From Hypholoma sublateritium FD-334 SS-4 (taxonomy: Eukaryota > Basidiomycota > Agaricomycetes > Agaricales > Strophariaceae): DNA of 25,925 bases. Under the pieces are notes generated by a model, which saw nothing but the letters and a program-made list of their open reading frames with translations, was not told the origin of the DNA and did no database searches. Made by a program: the position numbers and the translations under genes. This document shows, in pieces, positions 11,217-20,935 of the stretch; position 1 is the stretch's first letter, and every line of letters begins with the position of its first letter. The stretch covers positions 1-25,925 of the forward strand of contig KN817750.1 in assembly GCA_000827495.1 (NCBI GenBank). The letters are read 5' to 3'.

Positions 11217-11463
11217 CAAGACTGGACTGTCCGTCTCAAGCAATTCTGGTCTGCGCAAAGCAGTTCACACAATAAACCTTCGCCAAATGTGTCGTTTTTA
11301 CCCGGGGGGCTTAGTATGGATACCAGCACTCATGTCAGTACTGCTATCGGTCGACGAGATGATGGGGCCGCATTACAGTTCTGCAGTCTACTTATACACA
11401 GAAAAATGGATAGCACGATGTTATTAGTTTTGTCTCTGCTGGCCCCTGCACTGGCAGTATGTT
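11217..11463 (+). pseudogene. Decayed partial copy of the large gene at 22949-25518
   Basis: From GACTGG onward the first 72 bases align without gaps to exon 3 of the gene at 22949 (from about 23553), with 51/72 identical by my count. The frame is kept: DWTVRLKQFWSAQSS here against DWTVVLKRFRSSLNS there, then PNVSFLPGG against TNVPSPPGS. Similarity fades after about 60 residues, although the frame stays open to a TAA at 11466-11468. Exons 1-2 and everything after exon 3 are missing, and there is no ATG at the start of the match. It is best read as a remnant of a duplicated relative. A short downstream piece from 11407 (MDSTMLLVLSLLAPALA then GTATGT) mimics a signal peptide plus splice donor, probably by chance. 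Confidence 0.6.
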
Positions 11464-11491
11464 AAAACGAAGCCAAATCCTAATTGAATAA

Positions 11492-12521
11492 TTACAGGGG
11501 CTCTAACACAGGAAAATTTCCACAATCAGTACCCTTGCGACCAATTGCGCGCCTGATCGCGCAACCAGAGAGTGACTGGGGCCAAGGCACAGCTCGATTA
11601 ATGCAAGTGTTATCGCCCAAGTCCGAATCTTCGTGATGGTTCCGTGATATCCTCTCCGTCATATAATGACCGCACTGTCCACAAGCATAAAACATAGCCT
11701 TGAAAAAACTCTGGGGAATACCCGCAGCACGTCCGACACCATGAACGTCAAGGTGCATCAGAAAGTACTCGTCCTTTATATTGCCTGTATTGTTTAGATT
11801 GCTGTCTGGTTGATTGGTTCCTGGTTGTTTCTGAGAAAGTTGAACTATGGAAGAAAAAATATTTGCGCGTTCTAGTCAATTGATCAATATACAAGGATAT
11901 GACTTACCCGATGGACAGACATGGTAAGGAATTGTTCTGGCGGTCATATAATTTTCACAAACTTTGCATTTTGCAAACAGTTTCAAAAACTCGACTTCAG
12001 GAAGGCCTCGAGCTGGTAGAATGTCCAGTTTATGTAATTGAGAGAAGGATGAAGTACGCTTGACCGAGGGGTCGAAGGTGGGCACCTTCCGCACATTCAT
12101 GATGTTGACAACTATCAACAATGACCGACAGGTCCGTGTTAGCAAGCATAGAATTTGTGATGATTTATAAAGCAGCTTACGGGGAACGTATTTCCGTCCC
12201 TGAAAAGATGAAAGTATCTGAAAAGAATCGACTTCCAGTTCAGAAACTGAAAATGATGATATTTCAGGAATTGCTTCAATTCTTTTCGTTTCATACTGAT
12301 ATCTTACCAGGTGTCAACATATAATCATTTTTTAACCTCGCTGCTAGGCTTCCAGACGATTGGATCACCTCTCGTCCACTAGTAGAAGTAGTCGGGGATG
12401 GAGGAGTGCGAGGTCGCATGTAATGATTGTTTCGACGTTTTATTACACGTGGATTCAGGCCGACCTTTGGCCCTGGAGATGAATTAATGAAAACTAGCTC
12501 GGTTTTTTGCCAGGGAATCAT
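11492..12521 (-). CDS. Uncharacterised protein with two C-x2-C...H motifs, four exons
   Basis: Exons 12521-12308, 12246-12181, 12111-11908 and 11844-11492 join in phase and give 278 residues. The N-terminal third is basic and Ser/Pro-rich (KRRNNHYMRPRTPPSPTTST). Then come VSELE, FQGRKYVPL and FDPSVKRTSSFS, then motif 1: C142-x2-C145-x2-YMT-x-R-x4-H157-x-C159. After a linker (about 160-190) comes motif 2: C216-x2-C219-x2-YMT-x-R-x4-H231/H232. Each could bind a zinc ion. The overall plan resembles hypothetical proteins I associate with mushroom-forming fungi, but no function is known to me. A TATAAG element 72 nt upstream supports the start at 12521. A decayed gene copy ends just beyond its 3' end on the other strand. 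Confidence 0.75.
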
Positions 12522-12592
12522 CTTCGATGCAGTGTGAGTACTTGGAGGAGTGACAACAGTGGTTTGACGTCGTATTGAGAATTCAACGGATT

Positions 12593-12598
12593 CTTATA
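12593..12598 (-). promoter_or_regulatory. Candidate TATA box for the paired-motif gene
   Basis: TATAAG, in the minus-strand context GATATAAGAA, lies about 72 nt before the ATG at 12521. Its position argues against extending that gene upstream. Confidence 0.45.
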
Positions 12599-12618
12599 TC
12601 CTACAGTAAATGTATTAC

Positions 12619-14116
12619 TACTGCTGGTCCCTGGATGACATTTTCGCAGTACTTACTCGCCGCAGCACTAATTTGAAAGTGATTATAGATAAACGTGGCC
12701 AGTGGGCCGCATTAGGGCTTTTCCAAATCATGCATGGCATCATGATCCGCAGAAAAATTGGACTTGAAACAGGTCGAGCTTTTGGAAGAAGCATTATTGG
12801 CGAGCTCGGCAGTATACTAACCGAGAAGGCAGCTGTCCACTGTGTCGTAAAGCGCACTTTCCCGTCGACAGATCGACTACTACTACTATCATCTGTCATG
12901 TTATTTAAGGAGCCAATTTCATAACTACACTGCATTTAGAGTGTCTGACTCGGAAACCTTTATTTAATGCAAGCCGCACTGCTAGACGCTCACTGGCAAA
13001 GTTTATCATTGGCCAATTTAAGCGACGGCGTCATGCAAAAATTAGAATTGAATGGAGCAACGGTTGTTGCGGTATACAAAACTAACTCGAGGAGGGGTTA
13101 ACATTAGTATCGAAAACCAAACAGTATGTTCCGCAGCCATTCCGCAGTGATTGGGCCAAAATTGTAACGAAATTAGGCTCAGTGTTCCGTTTTACTGTAG
13201 CAACATCGGATACAAGTGTGCGCTGCACTGGCTGCAGCTGGTTCCGTTGTACTTGAGGTCAACTTGAGATGTCCATTTACAGCTCTTTTTCCTGATTCGA
13301 GTTTATGTCCGGACGGCAGGCGCCGGAGTACGATCTATTTTTGGTAAGATCATTTCAGGACCTTCCAGTTCTTGCTGAATTTTAGTACTTACGTTGGAGA
13401 CATGTTATATGTTTTTCTAGGAATCAGGATATTAGTCTATGGCGAGGTTCAAAATTAAAAGATAGGTAAGTAAACAATAAGTAAAATACAAAAATTGACA
13501 ACAGAACACCTCCAGAAAATATATGTATATTCCCAAAAAGATTCCATGGTCAATTCATTGAAGAGCCGGTACAGGACCTTGTTTTGTAGACGGTAGAGGC
13601 AAGAAGGGAACAGATATTCAGAAACACCTCAAGCGTATATCATTCAAAGAATGTGGAATATAATCAATGTAGTACGCGTATACGCACGTATTTTTCTTCT
13701 AATTACTATGATGGTACTTCAACAACCACACTCAGTCACGCTCATTTATGCGTCCCCGTTATATAGCATCTACTACGCTCCTACTGTTGCACGAGACACC
13801 CATATTAGGGAATGTTGCGGCATCAATGATGGATGATGATATCTATCAGTGACGTAACCTGGTACGTCCGAGTCCGTCAGTGTAAGTGTAAGTAGTAGTT
13901 GGAGCCCAAACCTTGACGCATTGAACGAAAACTGCCTGAAAAGTAAGGCCAGAAGCCTTAATTACCACTTCAGAATTAGAACTCCCCCGTGAGTTACACT
14001 GCTTAGCAATGAGCATTCTAACCGTGATAGTCATCTTAGCTAATCGCCCTCCGGACTGTGCAAACCTACTCGCGAGCTGCGGTTCAAGAAGCACCTTTTA
14101 AACCCAAGCTTGTCCA
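12619..14116. other. Intergenic, no supported gene
   Basis: Opposing open frames of 104 (+) and 105 (-) residues overlap at 12610-12935, and short ones occur at 13651-13836 (+) and 13846-14094 (-). None shows a known motif or a convincing exon partner. The plus frame at 12610 reads somewhat more like protein than the minus one, but not enough to call. The rest is AT-rich with nothing recognised. Confidence 0.5.
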
Positions 14117-15144
14117 ATGATTAGCTATCACGTAGATAACACCACTCCCAATATGATACAAGCAGCGACCCTCGCATTGAAATCAACCTCCCAGCCCGCA
14201 GACAATGAACACTTAAACTCAAATGGGGCTCCTATGAGCAATATGAGCACCAGATCCAACGTGACCACTCCAAATCGTAGATTTTGTTCGAAGTGTAAAC
14301 GACCACGACTAGGCCACCCACGATCCGGCTGTCCTTTCACCAATTGTCCTTCGCCAGTGACAAAGATTGAGCCCAAAAGTAGTACGTCACACAGTCTAAG
14401 CCGAGGAGCAAAATGATGACGTCGAAAGTTGTAGTTTCCAAGTGCTATGTCGAGCAGAGCAAAATTCCATGCCTTCTGTCCACAAGCTCTGGGGAAGATG
14501 TAGCACATAGTGGTCCTCAGTCCGAGATTATTTCTCCGGTCGTTACAAGCTACCCCGTGGCGATGGATGCTGTCAAGAAGAGCGAGATTCCGATGCATTC
14601 TTGTTTACCAGGCGCAATCATCACACTATCCAACGACAACAATTTTACATCCAAATCCGCTACCCATGAAATGCCTGTGAAGCTGTCAGCTCCCACAAAT
14701 TCAATGCGTGCTCTACAAGAGCAGTCTATGAAGTTGGAAGAGTCCCAGTTAGAAGAGAACACCAGTGTCTGCAATTCGGACCCAATTTTACCATCGCCAC
14801 TTTCTCAAAAACGTGATCTCTTTGTGTCTGAACTCTCTGGACAAGCTCTGGCCATCATCTACACAATTCCCAAGGTGAAATCCGATGCCATCATTGATCA
14901 AGCTGCTGCACTTAAATTCAAGACGGGATTGGTCGAGAGCGAGGATGACGATGAACCGAACGTACTAATAATCCTTGATCATGAAGAAAAGGTTCTCAGT
15001 CTCGAACCTCTTCTTCGCGCAGTCAGGAGTTCGAAAGATGATAAGATACAAGCAGGTGTGACGACAGGGCTGACCATATTACAAGCTTCAGCAGCAGTGG
15101 TTCTTGGCGCAGTGGGTGCTTGGGTTGCATTGGCCTTGGCTTAA
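14117..15144 (+). CDS. Cys/His-motif protein with hydrophobic C-terminal tail, two exons
   Basis: Exons 14117-14378 and 14429-15144 join across a 50-nt intron (GTAGTA...AAAG, with a CTAAG branch-like site) and give 325 residues. Without this intron the first frame stops at 14416. A compact cluster, RFCSKCKRPRLGHPRSGCPF, gives C57, C60, H67, C72 and C77, which could hold one zinc ion. It resembles a small motif found in many hypothetical proteins of mushroom-forming fungi. The middle is Ser/Thr-rich and probably disordered. The last 110 residues look folded (DLFVSELSGQALAIIYTI, then an acidic EDDDEPN loop). The chain ends with about 20 Gly/Ala-rich hydrophobic residues (VVLGAVGAWVALALA), which would suit a tail-anchored membrane protein. 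The role is unknown. Start and intron are my choices. Confidence 0.7.
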
Positions 15145-15631
15145 AATGCACTCCTTTCGTGCATTGTAATGAATTCCATTTTTTTAAATGGGCCACTCAA
15201 CAGCCTCTTGTAGTAGAATTTTCTATGCGTGTCGTGGCCCTTTCTCTTTCCTAATATCACCAATACTACTATTTGTAGATTTGATGCGCTATGTATATTT
15301 ATGGAGAGGTTACAGCCAAGTTTAGAACATCCGCTTATCGTACACACTCCTCGGCCGCTCAAGTACACCCATTACCCATGGGCCCGGGCCATCGTGTGAC
15401 TGTGCAGTCGTCGTGCGCATTGGATGCTTGTGCGATGTTGCCCTTGGTGAGCGCGAGAATCCGGAGGATGACGGCCCGGAGAAGATATCGATCTAAATTT
15501 AGACGAAGCCTGTAGGCGCTCGTAGTAAATCGAGGGCATCTCCAGTTTTCTCACACCGTAGTTGCAAACTGAGACATCGTTCACGGGTACACATAAATTT
15601 TGATTCCTCTACAGCATAGATAGTATGGTTA
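15145..15631. other. Convergent intergenic gap
   Basis: This 487-nt gap lies between the 3' ends of the genes at 14117 (+) and 15632 (-). Open frames of about 70-75 residues on both strands show no motif. No gene is supported. Confidence 0.6.
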
Positions 15632-17379
15632 TTAGGCATCATGATAGAAAACGTCGGCAGGATCCAAGTTGATCTTGTTGAGACGGAATGCCCTGCGGAT
15701 CTTGTTGATTGCTTCGGAGAGCTCTGGGTAGCATTCCGATTCCTCCATCTCTTCTAGAGCCTTCCGGTGCCTGCTTAAAATTTTTAGCTCCACTCCAGAT
15801 AACTTTTCCATCAAGCTCGCAATTATAGCAAGCTCTCCGTTGTGAGCAGGGAGGTTTCTAAGAACTCTCAGTTCTATCTCTATCTGTTGATATAATTAGA
15901 ATCGCTCAGTGCTCACTCTTGATTTGAGACAAAACAGCAACTCACGATTGTAGCTGCGAGAGCAAGGATAGTGTATGGCAACTTGTCCACAGTGCCGAGA
16001 ACCCGCTTGAACCCAATTGCGACATTCTTTGAACCGAGGGTATTTATGACATTGTTTGTCATCTTCTCGGTGCTTTCTGCAACGTATAGGTGAATTGCCA
16101 GTTCCGGTTTGGGTTGTATCCTCTGCGGCCCGCGACCGTGACCGACACAACCGATTGCTCTGAGGATATGAGTTGCTGCACGTGCTACAGTGTAACTTCC
16201 CTCGAATCCGCAGCGGGGTATCTTCAAACCTGCAGTTTCGTACGTCACGAGAGCCTCCCGCGACGAGAACCGTACTGTCCTGATAACGGAGCCTTGGTAA
16301 TCAGATATCTTCGGATGCAACTCAGTGGTGGCACCTTTTTTGAAGTCAAAAAACCGACTCACAAACATGGCAAATTGACCTGAGAACCAGTACATGAACT
16401 TCGATGCGGATGTTATGGGCTGATTGAACTTCCAAGGAATAATACCTGGGCCGACGAAATGTTCAGCGAGAGGTCCTCCCTCAACGGCCCTGTATAAGTC
16501 CTTAAACCATTGATCAGTAGCCAAGTCTTCTATGATGACATCGGCTTGCTGTCTGGCGCTCCAGTATCCGCCGCTGCCCAAGGTTGAGGCAAGTATCGAG
16601 ATACCGGATTTGGCCGTTGCCTTGAACAATGCCCATAACGACTCGACCGCGGGGAGACCGCCAGGGAGATCAACCCGTAATTCCGGACTGGCCAAGAGAT
16701 CTGCCTTCTTCATTAAGTCGTCGAATATGATCAACGAGACGTGACTGCGCAGCTCGGACGATTTGTAGAGGGTGTCGAGCGGTTTTGTGGCAGCGTCTCC
16801 CTACAGCAGGGAAATAAAAAAAGAAGTCAGCGTCTCTCCCGTGACTTTGTATGGCAATAAATGGCGATGACTCGGACGAGCCTGATTCATTGATAGGTTT
16901 GGAATACAAACTACTCACAACGAATATCGAGGTAATACCATCGTTATTGCATTTCTGTAAACATTATTAATTGAGGAACTGTTTGCTCATAGAAAAATCG
17001 GGCAACAGTAACTTACTCTGCGAACAGCTGAGATACGAGTGCCATCGCCAGCGGATCTTGGCACTCCCTTGAAGGTGGCTCCGGGAGGTGCCAGGCGATC
17101 CTGCTGCAATTTGGAAGGCTTAGAGGCCTCAGTGGGGGCTTTAGACTCAAGCTCCGTGTCTGCCACAGAACCAAGGCTGACAGTGTCAAATTCAAAGATG
17201 ACTTCGGCCGGTGGGCGGTCCAACGCCCCCGCTATCACCTCATCTACAGCAACATCTTCGTGATATAGCTCTTCGCCCGGTGCATGGTCGGTATCGGGCT
17301 CAGATGCGGCGCGTTCCGGTGGGTCCTTGAACGCCGTGAGAGCAGCACTCTTATAGTAGTCAAGGTATGAGTTATACAT
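15632..17379 (-). CDS. Unrecognised 501-residue protein, four exons with a 36-nt microexon
   Basis: Exons 17379-17017, 16954-16919, 16800-15946 and 15883-15632 are all in phase 0 and give 501 residues. The N-terminal 120 residues (MYNSYLDYYKSA...) are acidic and Ser/Pro-rich. Exon 2 codes only 12 residues (KCNNDGITSIFV). Exon 3 (134-418) looks like the folded core: SLIIFDDLMKKADLL, DLPGGLPAVESLWALFK, an aromatic FMYWFSGQFAMFVSRFF, and hydrophobic YTILALAATIV at its end. Exon 4 is helical and charged (HRKALEEMEESE). IIFDD recalls a Walker B strand, but no P-loop is visible, so I do not call an ATPase. I recognise no family. A TATAAA 71 nt before the ATG supports the start. Its 3' end faces the gene at 14117. 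Confidence 0.7.
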
Positions 17380-17449
17380 CGAGTTATCAGTAGCTGAGAG
17401 GGAATGATAGTTTGGGAGATTGGTCGTGTCGAGACATATTGACGTCGCC

Positions 17450-17455
17450 TTTATA
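17450..17455 (-). promoter_or_regulatory. Candidate TATA box
   Basis: TATAAA, in the minus-strand context TTTTTTATAAAGGCG, lies about 71 nt before the ATG at 17379. Confidence 0.45.
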
Positions 17456-17459
17456 AAAA

Positions 17460-19082
17460 AACGAGGGCCATGGTGCTTGTGCACGGCGCAGACATCTTCT
17501 ACCAGTGAGCCACCCCTTCGGTGTCTAACCTGCCAAATTCTGGGAATACTACCCTACTAAATTCTGGGAATGCACAATCGCCGCCTCGTCACCGCCATGA
17601 TGTTGTTTCCGAGTCAAACTCTAGTAACTTGAACCCAAGATAGTAAATAATACATGTCACGGTCGGCTCGGATTTCCAAATTGAACCGCAGCCTGTCCCA
17701 TGACTTGTTTAAGGAGCGCTCCATACGAGAATACTACGTTAGCGGGACAGTGCTATGCGGCTCGGAAAGCTATTGCTACTATTTGATTGCTACCAATAAT
17801 TCTTTTATTACGACACGCTATCAAGTTCGTCCGAGTCTGGCCATATGGTTTCCATCATCTTCTTCGAGATCGAGGACTGAAGCTTCCTCATTTTAAATAT
17901 CTTACTATTTGATGAAAAAAGGCATGACATGTTGTTCTGCTTGGATTTGGCCATGATGTATGAAGCCGACTCGGAAGTGAAGACTCCGAGACCCCAGGAG
18001 GCTCACTGTATACTCATCGTTATGGCACGCTTTCTTGCAGCTATTTCGTTCGTCCTGGCACCATCATATTCATTGGGATGTTCGAAGCGAGCGCTTGGAA
18101 AGAATGCGGCCATTCTCAGTACGTTTCAACTAAGCCGCAGTACTGCTACAGCCTAAAAACAGTCCAGTAGTACATGTACGTGACGGTGGCACGAGATAAC
18201 AAGGGCAACTTCACTTAATTGATAATTGATCTGACATTTTAATTTGATCTGTGAGACTCAGGTTCTGTTGAGATTCGACAGGTATAGAATCGAACCTACT
18301 AGGTAAGTACCTTGTCTTTAACCGAAACATAACCTCTCAGAGTTGACTCATACCAAGTCTTCTAAGATACATTTGTTTCTCTCACAAGAACGGGAAAGTA
18401 CGTGAGCTCGGGCTTTCATTTCCGAGTCAGCCAGTACCGCCATCTTTCAAGTTCTTCTTCAAGTCGGAAACGGTGGCAGTATTTTGACAGTAAGTATTCG
18501 AGTAATTGTGGCATATCATAAATCTATCCAAATCCAGACCTAGCTCTAGACATTGATGTATTCAAGCATTGATGTATTCAAGTTTTCAGCAATCATGCGC
18601 TGAAGCGCTGACAGTCTTTCCACCGCCATTGAACCTACAGTTTGCCTACACTGAGTAATTGTATCACTTACTACAAGATCGAAGTGGGGTTAACCTTGCG
18701 ATAGAAAATCTGATGGGTACTCTCTTAGGTCACAAACGTTAGTCATAAACTGAGACGTTGTTCATTAGCGCGTTAGCGCATCTTCAGCTATACCCTCGTC
18801 GTAAGCCGGCGTGCAGAGTCGTACCTTGTGCCCCGTGCGAGGTACAGAGTGATATCCTTATGCTCAGTAAATTCACTTGCGCTGAATAAGTCCAGACTTG
18901 GAACAAACACTAGCCACATGGGAATCATTGTCCCCACTAATTCAAATAGCGTTGTAGAAGTGTTACAATAATAGCTATATGCCAGACGTACATAATTGCT
19001 AAAAAGACAAACATAATACAAAATTTTCTAACAATAAAACAACCACCTCAAATGCTGGCACTTGTCAAGCAAACCAACCACA
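17460..19082. other. Intergenic, no supported gene
   Basis: Short frames occur at 17654-17896 (+), 17929-18156 (+) and 18788-19021 (-), none with family resemblance. An exact 16-bp tandem duplication (CATTGATGTATTCAAG) lies at 18551-18582. Nothing else was recognised. Confidence 0.55.
18551..18582. repeat. 16-bp perfect tandem duplication
   Basis: CATTGATGTATTCAAG occurs at 18551-18566 and again at 18567-18582. It lies in intergenic AT-rich DNA. Confidence 0.9.
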
Positions 19083-20214
19083 TCATCTCATAATCAGTGG
19101 TAAACGATGTTCTAAAAGAGACAACGGGTCCGATATGAAATACTGGGCCACTTGAATGGCCCCCTGTCTTGAGTCCAAGATATCCTGGACCGATGTGCGA
19201 AGCAAAGTGTTCGACTGGAGAAATGAATTGCCATACATTGATTTCTGGGTCTGAGAGCGATATAGCTCCAGTCCCAGGAAGTTAATCGAGTGGCCATTTG
19301 TCGTGGCTTGTCCTTTGATGAATTGAAGATCCACGGATGCCGATTTGAGAAACACGCGATCCTTGTCGTAGAGGCGTAATTTAGAATCCAGGAACATAAT
19401 GCATTCACCGATATCCGCCAGTGTCGCGGATTGTCTCAGTTTCACAGCATTTTTTGCATCAGCAACAGCGCAGAAGCGGCGTTCCAAGTCATCGCAAGAT
19501 AGCGTCGGGGGGGGGGTTGTGAGCCTCAGGAGGTAACTGGATGGATATTTTATCAGCCGTCAGTCTTACAGAGAGAGCAGTGCTGACTTTACCTGAGCTT
19601 CGGGATCATTCGCCAAGATAGAGTCGTAAACAGCCATAGCGGCTTCCACAGCGTTCATTAGCTCTAGCGTCAACGCTTCACGGTAGTGAACCCGTTCAAG
19701 ATACTGCGGCCCTATTACGAGTTATAACGGAGAAGGAAGAATGACATGACATATCACGCACTTGAGCTGGTACTCCGGCTTAGGATATTCCGGCTTGGGA
19801 GGTAGCTGGTGGGTGCTGTGTCGATAGCATCCGATACTGACCAACTTTCCGTAGAAGTGGCCTCATGTGACAATTCAGAGCTACGAACCGGGTGTTCAAA
19901 CTGATGGGACGGATGTCCGTAAGTCATACTTAACGAGATTGAATAGGAAAGGGCGAGACGCAGCTTACTGTATTAGATGACCGTGGTTTCGAAGGGGGGA
20001 TTACCTGCTCCCCGGTACCCCGCCCTCGCTCTTCCTGGGAACTCAGTGGGGAATCTGCATTCGTGTGGTATTCGCTGATGGGACGGGATTCATCCATTTC
20101 CGAGTCCGCATCGTCGGTGTAGTATACGCTGGTGGTGGGGCTTTCGCAGCTCGAAACCAAGCCTGAACCTGACTCGGAAGGGGTCACCGCTCTAGATGTA
20201 ATAAGCTGCGCCAT
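19083..20214 (-). CDS. Unrecognised protein with a one-base frameshift at a G10 run
   Basis: Exons 20214-19969, 19900-19762, 19711-19593 and 19536-19083 splice in phase (0, 1, 0), but exon 4 carries one base too many. The break falls in a run of ten G at 19507-19516 (C10 on the coding strand). With ten C the frame stops a few codons later (after DAILR). With nine it would run on through SCDDLERRF to the stop at 19083, for about 318 residues in all. The N-terminal half is Ser/Pro-rich and probably disordered. The later part is helical (LERVHYREALTLELMNAVEA; DLERRFCAVADAKNAVK). No family was recognised. The ATG at 20214 is a conservative start: the frame stays open back to 20262, where an acceptor-like CAG suggests a possible 5' exon. 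Confidence 0.55.
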
Positions 20215-20641
20215 CTGGTCAACGCCGGACGAGAGCGGAATTCTCGGATGTGATCGCTGCACGTATATACCATGTCAGTAATAAAGCGGGAATTGAATGT
20301 CAAGCGCTGAATGCTGAACGTACCACTGTCAGAATCTTCTTGAAATGTTGAGTCAGTGTTCAATCACAGTACTTATACTTACTCAGCTTCAGTTTATTTA
20401 AATAGCATCAGCTGAGCTCGCTTCTCAGGTCAGCAGTGACACGTAATTCAACTCATGTCTCCGACTCATAGTTCAAGTCAATAGTCCGTTGTGTAGTAAA
20501 TGAATGTTTTGATACAGTGAATAGTATTTCGTCCTCAAGCTACACTGACACCTTGTGCCTAACCAATTTGGGGCTTATTTAAAGCTTGGCTTCATTTTTG
20601 AACGGAAGAGAGGTCTGGTTTATCAAGGTCTGATTCAAATG

Positions 20642-20671
20642 TTCAGTACCAATTCAGTACCAATTCAGTAC
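20642..20671. repeat. 11-bp tandem repeat, nearly three units
   Basis: TTCAGTACCAA occurs at 20642-20652 and 20653-20663, followed by TTCAGTAC at 20664-20671. It lies upstream of the minus-strand gene at 19083-20214, in a possible promoter region. Confidence 0.85.
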
Positions 20672-20935
20672 TTCCAGCTTTTTGTCTCGCGTGCGACGGC
20701 CGCCGACTCGCGCTGACGGGGCAGCCACTTCAAAATTGTCGGCGACCGCCGGCGTCCAGCTTGAAGTCCGCATCCCCATTCAATATCTCAAGAATACCCG
20801 CTGTCTACTGACAGATTCCGAAGGGCAGGTGCTATCTTACTCTAGAAGTCCAGATCATATCAAAGCTCAAGCTTCTGCCTTCCACTTCTTGTATTTGGCC
20901 GATGTCTGTCACGAACTGGGGAAACGTTGTTGATA

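Noticed and set aside
12610..12935. Overlapping 104- and 105-residue open frames on opposite strands
   Set aside because: Neither has a motif or exon partner, and the TATA-like site at 12593 fits the gene at 12521 instead. The plus frame might be a decayed fragment, but I cannot support it.
15566..15583. 18-nt sequence AAACTGAGACATCGTTCA, 16/18 identical to 18747-18764
   Set aside because: Too short, with no similarity beyond it, to call a dispersed repeat from two copies.
16700..16740. IIFDD in the 501-residue protein as a Walker B motif
   Set aside because: No P-loop (G-x4-GK-S/T) is present anywhere in the predicted protein, so an ATPase call is not supported.
18022..18156. Short frame starting MARFLAAISFVLAPSYSLG that mimics a signal peptide
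   Set aside because: It is only 44 codons long, embedded in a longer frame with other upstream ATGs and without promoter support.
18276..18305. GGTTCGATTCT on the minus strand, like a tRNA B box
   Set aside because: The flanking bases do not form a 5-bp T-stem, and no matching anticodon or acceptor arms were found.
20682..20935. Plus-strand open frame with protein-like text (GVQLEVRIPIQYLKN...)
   Set aside because: It has no ATG at its start, no family resemblance, and only the upstream 11-bp repeat as context.
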